Positions 59,451 to 64,000 of a DNA stretch of 64,000 nt are shown here, one piece after another. The stretch spans positions 8,281,642 through 8,345,641 of the forward strand of contig NC_087071.1 in the NCBI RefSeq assembly GCF_963678635.1, given 5' to 3'. This stretch comes from Symsagittifera roscoffensis. Lineage: Eukaryota; Xenacoelomorpha; Acoela; Convolutidae. The notes under the pieces are model-generated. The model saw only the letters and a list, made by a program, of their open reading frames with translations, was not told the DNA's origin and did not search any database. Within the stretch, counting starts at the first letter, position 1. The number at the start of each line of letters is the position of its first letter. Both the position numbers and the translations under genes were made by a program.

Positions 59451-62105
59451 CCAATCAGGGTCGACCAAAGTCGCGAGAGTCAACACATGAACCAATCAGG
59501 GTCAATCACAAACGACAGAGTCGGCACATGAGCCAATCACTGTCGATCATTTTCGACAGAGTCGAGACATGAGCCGAACAATGTCGATAACAGTTGACAG
59601 AATCGACATATGAGTTGATCAGGGTCCATTTCAGTCAACACAGTCGACACAAAAGCAGGGCTCTTTTTCGACCATGTCGATATTGGTTGACGCTGATTGA
59701 CTCGTGTGTCGATTCTGTCGAATGCGATGGACATTGGTTAGCTGATGTATCAACTCCGTCGGCTTTGATTGACCCAGATTGGCGAATGTCTCGACTCTGT
59801 TGGCTATGATTGAACCTGATTCGCTCATTTGTCAACTTTGTCGACTGTGGTTGACCGCGATTGGCTCAGGAACCAATCAGGGTCGATCACAGTCGACAGA
59901 GTTGGCTTATGAGCCAATCAGTGTCGATCATCTTCGACAGAGTCGAGACAAAAGCCCAACAGGGTCGAGAAAAAATACGCAGAGTTGACGTAACAGTTGA
60001 TCAGGGTCAATCACAGTCGGCAGAGTCGAGACATGAGCCGATCATGTATCGAATCTGTTGACTATGATTGACCCTGATCGGCTCATGTGTCACTCTGTTG
60101 ACCGTTGTTGACCTTGATTGGCTCAAGTGTCAGATATGATCAGATTAGATAAGGGTAAGTAGAAAACTGTTTAATTTGTTTTGAAAACGTCGACTTTGAT
60201 TGCCCCAGATTGGCTAATGTCTCGACTCTGTTGACTATTATTGAACCTGATTCGCTCATTTGTCAACTCTGACGATTGTGAGTGACCTTAATTGGCTCAT
60301 GTGTGGTCTCTGTCGACTGTGATTGACCCCGATTGGCTCAGGAGCCAATCAGGGTCGATCATAGTCGACAGAGTTGACACATGAGCCAATCAGTGTCGAT
60401 CATCTTCGACAGAGTCGAGACAAAAGCCCAACAGGGTCGATGACAAATACGCAGAGTTGACGTAACAATTGATCAGGGTCAATCACAGTCGGCAGAGTCG
60501 AGACATGAGCCGATCATGTATCGAATCTGTTGACTATGATCGACCCTGATCGGCTCATGTGTCAGTCTGTTGACTGTTGTTGACCTTGATTGGCTCATGT
60601 GTCAGATATGATCACTGTTATTTACTGTGATTGGCTCAAGTGTCAATTCTGATCGACCCTGACTGGCAGTCGACGGAGTGCCAGAGTCGACACATGATCC
60701 GATCGGGTTCGATCTTATTCCTAAGACTCGATAAAAGAGCGAATCAGGATCAATCACCGTCAGTAGAGTCAACACATGTGCCGATCAGGGTCGATCAAAG
60801 TCGACAGAATCGACAAATGAGCCGATCAGGGTCAATTACCTTCGACAGATTCGACATATGAGACGGCCAGGGTCAATCAACGTCAACAAAGTAGACACAT
60901 GAGCACTGGTTGGCTCTGCGATCGGACCTGGTTGACTCATGTCTCCACTCTGTCGACTAAAACTGACCCTGAATGTGTGGAATTTTTCGACTGTGTTCGA
61001 CCTTACTGGCTACTGTGTCGACTCTGTGGACTAAAATTGACCCTTATCGCTTTGTGTATCGACTCTGTTGACTGTGATTGACCCTGATCGGCCTAATTGT
61101 TACTCTGTTGATTGTTGTTGACCCTGATTGGCTCATGTATCGGATCTAACGATGGCGATTGACTCTGATTGGCTCAATCTGTCATCTGTGATTGAACCTG
61201 ATTGGTTCATGAGCCAATCAGGGTCAATCATAAACGACAGAGTCGCTACTTAAGCCAATAAAAAAAACGCACAGTCTTCAGAGCTGACACATGTGCCAAT
61301 CGGAGTCAATCACAGTCGAAAGAGCCAACCAGGGTCAATTTCATTCAATAGAGTCGACACATGAGCCAACCAAGGTCGATCACATTTCAAGCCAGGTTCC
61401 TGGGTCAACACTGACAATTGTGACCGATACTAACCGGCGTATCAGTCGACTATGTCGACTTTGATTAAACCTGATCAACTCATGTCGCGACTCTGCCTAC
61501 TGTGATTGACTCCGATTGGCACATGTGTCGAGTCGGTTGATAAGTCAATTCTGTCGACTGCGATTGGCCCTGATCGGCTCAAGTAGCACTCTGTTGACTT
61601 TGTTTGACCCCGATCGGCTCATGTGTCGACTTTGACGACAGTGTTCGACCCTGATTGGCCCATGTGTCGACTCTGTCTACTGTGATTGACCCCGAGTTGG
61701 TTATGTGTCGGGTTGTTAATTGACCCTTATTGGTTGACATATCCAATCTGTTGACTATGATCAACCCTGATTGGCTCAAGTGTCCACTCTGTCGACTCTG
61801 ATCGATCGACCCTGACTGGTCGACCCTGATCACAGTCGACACATGGGCCGATCAGGGTCAGTCACCGGCGACAGAGTCGAAACATGATCCGATCGGGTTC
61901 GAAATTTGTCCAAGAAACGACAAAAGAGCGAATCAGGATCAATCACCGTCAGTAGAGTCAACACATGTGCCAATCAGGGTCGATCAAAGTCGACAGAGTC
62001 GACAATAGTGCAGATAAGGGTCAATCACTTTTGACAGAGTCGAAGCTCAATCAATCAGGATCGATCACAGTCAGCAGAGTCGACACATGAGCCAATCAGG
62101 GTCAA

Positions 62106-62685
62106 TAAACAAATTTGAAGAAACAATTATTGTTCATGAAACGAGTTTGATATGATGACAAAGTGGAAGAAGTATCTATCGAGATCAAAAGTTATTTAAA
62201 GCTTTTAAATTTTTAAGTTTTAAAATTATTTCAAGGTAGTCAGTGATTATGATACTCATAAACTATGACTAACTTAGACATCAAAGTTAACGAGATCCGG
62301 AAAAGTCAATATTGTTATTTCGAATAGTGCCATCATAATTCTCTAATATGAGTTTTGAATAGGGTTTGTTATGTTGACAACTGTTCTAGATAAACACCAA
62401 TTTGAATAATATATTTTTGTGATTTATTTTTCGATCTACTGGTAGCTTTTCTCATTCATTTTAATCATGAAATTAAATATTTTTAGCAAATAGCCTATAA
62501 ATACAACTGGTTTTGAATAGCAAATTTACAGTTAAAAGTCTTGAAACTAATTGATTAAGTTCATGAAAAAAACTTGAGTGTTTTAAGTTGTTCCAGAAGA
62601 GTTTTTTTTTTGAAATTAGTTCCATTTTTTCCTGGTTAGTTGATGCTCTTCTATACTTGTTTTCTATGGTCCTAATTCTCTCCAA
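62106..62685. other. 3' flank of the satellite, no gene
   Basis: Unique-looking AT-rich DNA apart from the 62390-62640 segment, which matches the spacer at 59150-59450. The minus-strand frame 62473-62685 has no family signature. Confidence 0.4.
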
Positions 62686-62942
62686 TCAGCCGACACGAAT
62701 CATTTTCATCTCACTGGAGGAAAGTATAACATAAGAATATCTCATTTGATCAGCAATTATTGCATCTGAAGTGGCCATTTGTGCATTCAAAGTTGTTGCC
62801 TTACCACATGAATACCACCAACCGCCTCCTCCGCTTGATGCCCCCATAATCGAAGGAATAGTCGAAGGAATACAAGCAAAGAGAGTACTAGTTTCGCAAT
62901 GATCCGGGGTTGACGTCCATACACCGAAAACTTTGAAACCTC
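62686..62942 (-). CDS. Fibrinogen-related domain (FReD), C-terminal exon
   Basis: On the minus strand an acceptor (AATAAAAAAATAG) is followed at 62942 by an 84-codon frame ending at TGA (62688-62686). It contains GASSGGGGWWYSCGKATTLN, matching the GGWWYxxCxxxNLNG signature of fibrinogen-related domains. About 18 residues later YSYVILSSSEMKMIRVG matches the YSLKxTEMKIRP ending of the family. An earlier VWTSTPDHC fits the calcium-binding DxDND...C stretch loosely, with the acidic residues mostly lost. FReD proteins are secreted lectins and adhesion or immune molecules, ficolin-like in many invertebrates. The exon is closed by a stop just after the domain, as is usual. The Asn and Gly of NLNG are replaced by Leu-Asn-Ala, so the copy is divergent or decaying. 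Confidence 0.65.
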
Positions 62943-63341
62943 CTATTTTTTTATTCCATGTTTATGCATGCCTTGATCAATGTCTGATAATTTGAATATT
63001 CATATTGTATAAATAATCACCGTTGAAAAGTTTTGCCAAATTTTTGAAGTTTGTTATTTTCATTATATCACTTTTTAAAGACATTTTAATTGTAAGATCT
63101 TCCAACCATTGGCGCCTTGAGTCTTCGTCACTAGCGTTCGGTTACTAACAGAACCCAAAGTTTCCCAGAAATTTATTTAGAAAGAAAAATCAACTTTTTG
63201 GTTTATGGAAAAGAACTTATCATTCAATTTTCATAACTGGAAAAACGGTTAGCATTTTTCTGTGCGTATGAAATTGTATGGAGTTGTATGCCAAGAAGTT
63301 TTTCATATATAGAAAATGCATTTTAAGAAGATTTGGTCAAC
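62943..63341 (-). other. Probable intron of the FReD gene
   Basis: AT-rich sequence between the two FReD exons, with no independent coding signal. Confidence 0.35.
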
Positions 63342-63489
63342 CCGTAATATCCGCCTATCGCGCTGAAAGAATATCCTTTGTAACCATCAAGACCACCGCC
63401 AGTACCAGTGCTGTTGTACATATTCTCACTCTTTGCCACCATTGTGCCAAAAGATATCCGGTAGCTGGGAGCGGGTTGGATCTTGAAGT
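63342..63489 (-). CDS. Fibrinogen-related domain (FReD), upstream exon
   Basis: A minus-strand acceptor (CCTTGTTTTAG) precedes 63489. The frame reads FKIQPAPSYRISFGTMVAKS then ENMYNSTGTGGGLDGYKGYS and FSAIGGYYG. The YRISFG...N...G...FS order resembles the middle of a FReD (YRLxxGxYxG ... MxFSTxDxDND) and sits immediately upstream of the C-terminal exon on the same strand. The donor is uncertain: GG|GTTGAC at 63342/63341 gives a phase that does not fit the next acceptor. A different donor, a missing short exon or a lesion must be assumed. Further 5' exons and the signal peptide should lie beyond the window edge. Confidence 0.45.
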
Positions 63490-64000
63490 CTAAAACAAGG
63501 TAAATTTATCCTCTTCGAATTACGCTTAAGTTATTTTGACCCGAAAAAACGCAGATGAGTTGAAAGACAACGAAATAGGATCGCTTGTATCACTGGAATT
63601 GTGAGTGACCTTTATCTACAGATTTCATGTTTTTGAGAAAACTTCGAACTTCATGAACGAAATGATATTACTTTGCCATAGTTCCTTTTTTTTGCTTTTC
63701 AAATCTGACAAAAAATGTTCTAAGCTCTGTCTGGGCAAATTTCTGTATCCAGGACTTCGTTCTGTGAACACAGGTTTTTTGGAAATGTTTGATCGAGTAT
63801 ATTGTTTTATTTTTGCAGTTGAAAATTGATCAAAAACTTTGGAGCATTTTCTGAAGTTCTTTGAAAAATTGATAACACCATTTTAGCAAAAAATATGACT
63901 AGTATTTTTCTGTAGATTTAGTTTATGACATGATTAGCATTTCGGTCTATGAAGAATAACACGGGGTTACCAGGTTTTAAATGATATTTTGTGCATTAAA
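63490..64000. other. No further exon supported up to the window end
   Basis: AT-rich DNA, presumably the upstream intron of the minus-strand FReD gene. A 74-codon + strand frame (63605-63829) has no recognisable features. Confidence 0.35.

Larger units (their letters stand above)
58384..62105. repeat. 41-42-bp satellite with CCAAT boxes, orientation switching
   Basis: The unit reads approximately GTCGACACATGAGCCAATCA then GGGTCAATCACAGTCGACAGA; successive ATCAGGGTC marks at 58391, 58432, 58553, 58595 and 58636 give steps of 41-42 bp or multiples. Forward units (GAGCCAATCAGGGTC) dominate about 58384-59140, 59450-59650, 59871-60048, 60331-60515, 60660-60905, 61206-61395 and 61830-62105. Reverse units (GACCCTGATTGGCTC) dominate about 59670-59870, 60049-60330, 60516-60660, 60905-61205 and 61400-61830. 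Copies are diverged by substitutions, yet the GAGCCAATCAGG core and the GTCGAC site are the best kept parts. Open frames over the array are by-products on both strands. Confidence 0.95.

Noticed and set aside
58560-61842. Many open frames on both strands of the CCAAT satellite
   Set aside because: Both strands and several frames are open at once because the 41-42-bp unit lacks stops in some frames. No initiation context or protein family.
1-64000. CRISPR arrays, prokaryotic operons, rRNA and tRNA genes
   Set aside because: No regularly spaced identical short repeats with unique spacers, no Shine-Dalgarno-led gene chains, and no tRNA-like A/B-box with a cloverleaf were found; the tandem arrays have no unique spacers.

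Overview
This window looks like AT-rich nuclear DNA of an invertebrate animal. Coding sequence is scarce and broken into short exons. Introns carry GT..AG ends and pyrimidine-rich acceptors, and the recognisable protein families (JmjC dioxygenase, Artemis/SNM1C nuclease, fibrinogen-related domain, Ty3/Gypsy-type retroelement) are those expected together in metazoans. No bacterial operon, tRNA, rRNA or CRISPR array was seen. The species cannot be named from the sequence alone.

Layout. 1-6.3 kb is gene-poor: CGGAGGG-rich repeats (0.73-1.31 kb), a 54-bp doublet (2.79-2.90 kb), a degenerate ~145-bp tandem repeat (3.70-4.77 kb) and a ~1-kb foldback element with ~495-bp arms (5.27-6.31 kb). 6.39-10.9 kb is richer in GC and is the best gene neighbourhood: Cys/His-rich and Pro-rich protein-like segments lead into two well-supported exons of a JmjC oxygenase domain (8105-8761), followed by a 92-bp tandem array and further exon-like pieces, one broken by a single in-frame TAG. 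10.9-23.46 kb is a satellite of roughly 55 monomers of ~222-231 bp with higher-order structure. 23.46-27.34 kb holds two tandem copies (offset ~1.85-1.89 kb) of a decayed Artemis gene, with satellite monomers between them. 28.55-28.73 kb is a possible last exon of a small membrane protein.

29.44-46.45 kb is a concatemer of partial, decayed retroelement copies on the + strand. A leader-gag unit of ~4.85 kb occurs twice, then reverse transcriptase-to-integrase units occur twice. 47.3-50.8 kb continues with retroelement-like degenerate ORFs that include a 350-bp triplication and a ~1.06-kb-offset duplication. 50.8-54.2 kb is intergenic with several short duplications and a hairpin.

54.2-57.9 kb has two gene fragments of unknown function, one on each strand; the minus-strand one has a likely homopolymer frameshift. 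58.38-62.1 kb is a second satellite with a 41-42-bp unit that contains an almost ideal CCAAT box and switches orientation many times. 62.69-63.49 kb carries exons of a fibrinogen-related-domain protein on the minus strand, continuing out of the window.

The unifying theme is local duplication at many scales (41 bp to ~4.9 kb), often with inversion. The genes do not form an evident pathway; they look like independent loci separated and partly destroyed by repeats. The most unusual objects are the orientation-switching CCAAT-box satellite, the satellite-embedded Artemis pseudogene pair with shared lesions, the large foldback element and the retroelement concatemer. All counts and boundaries were read by eye and are approximate.
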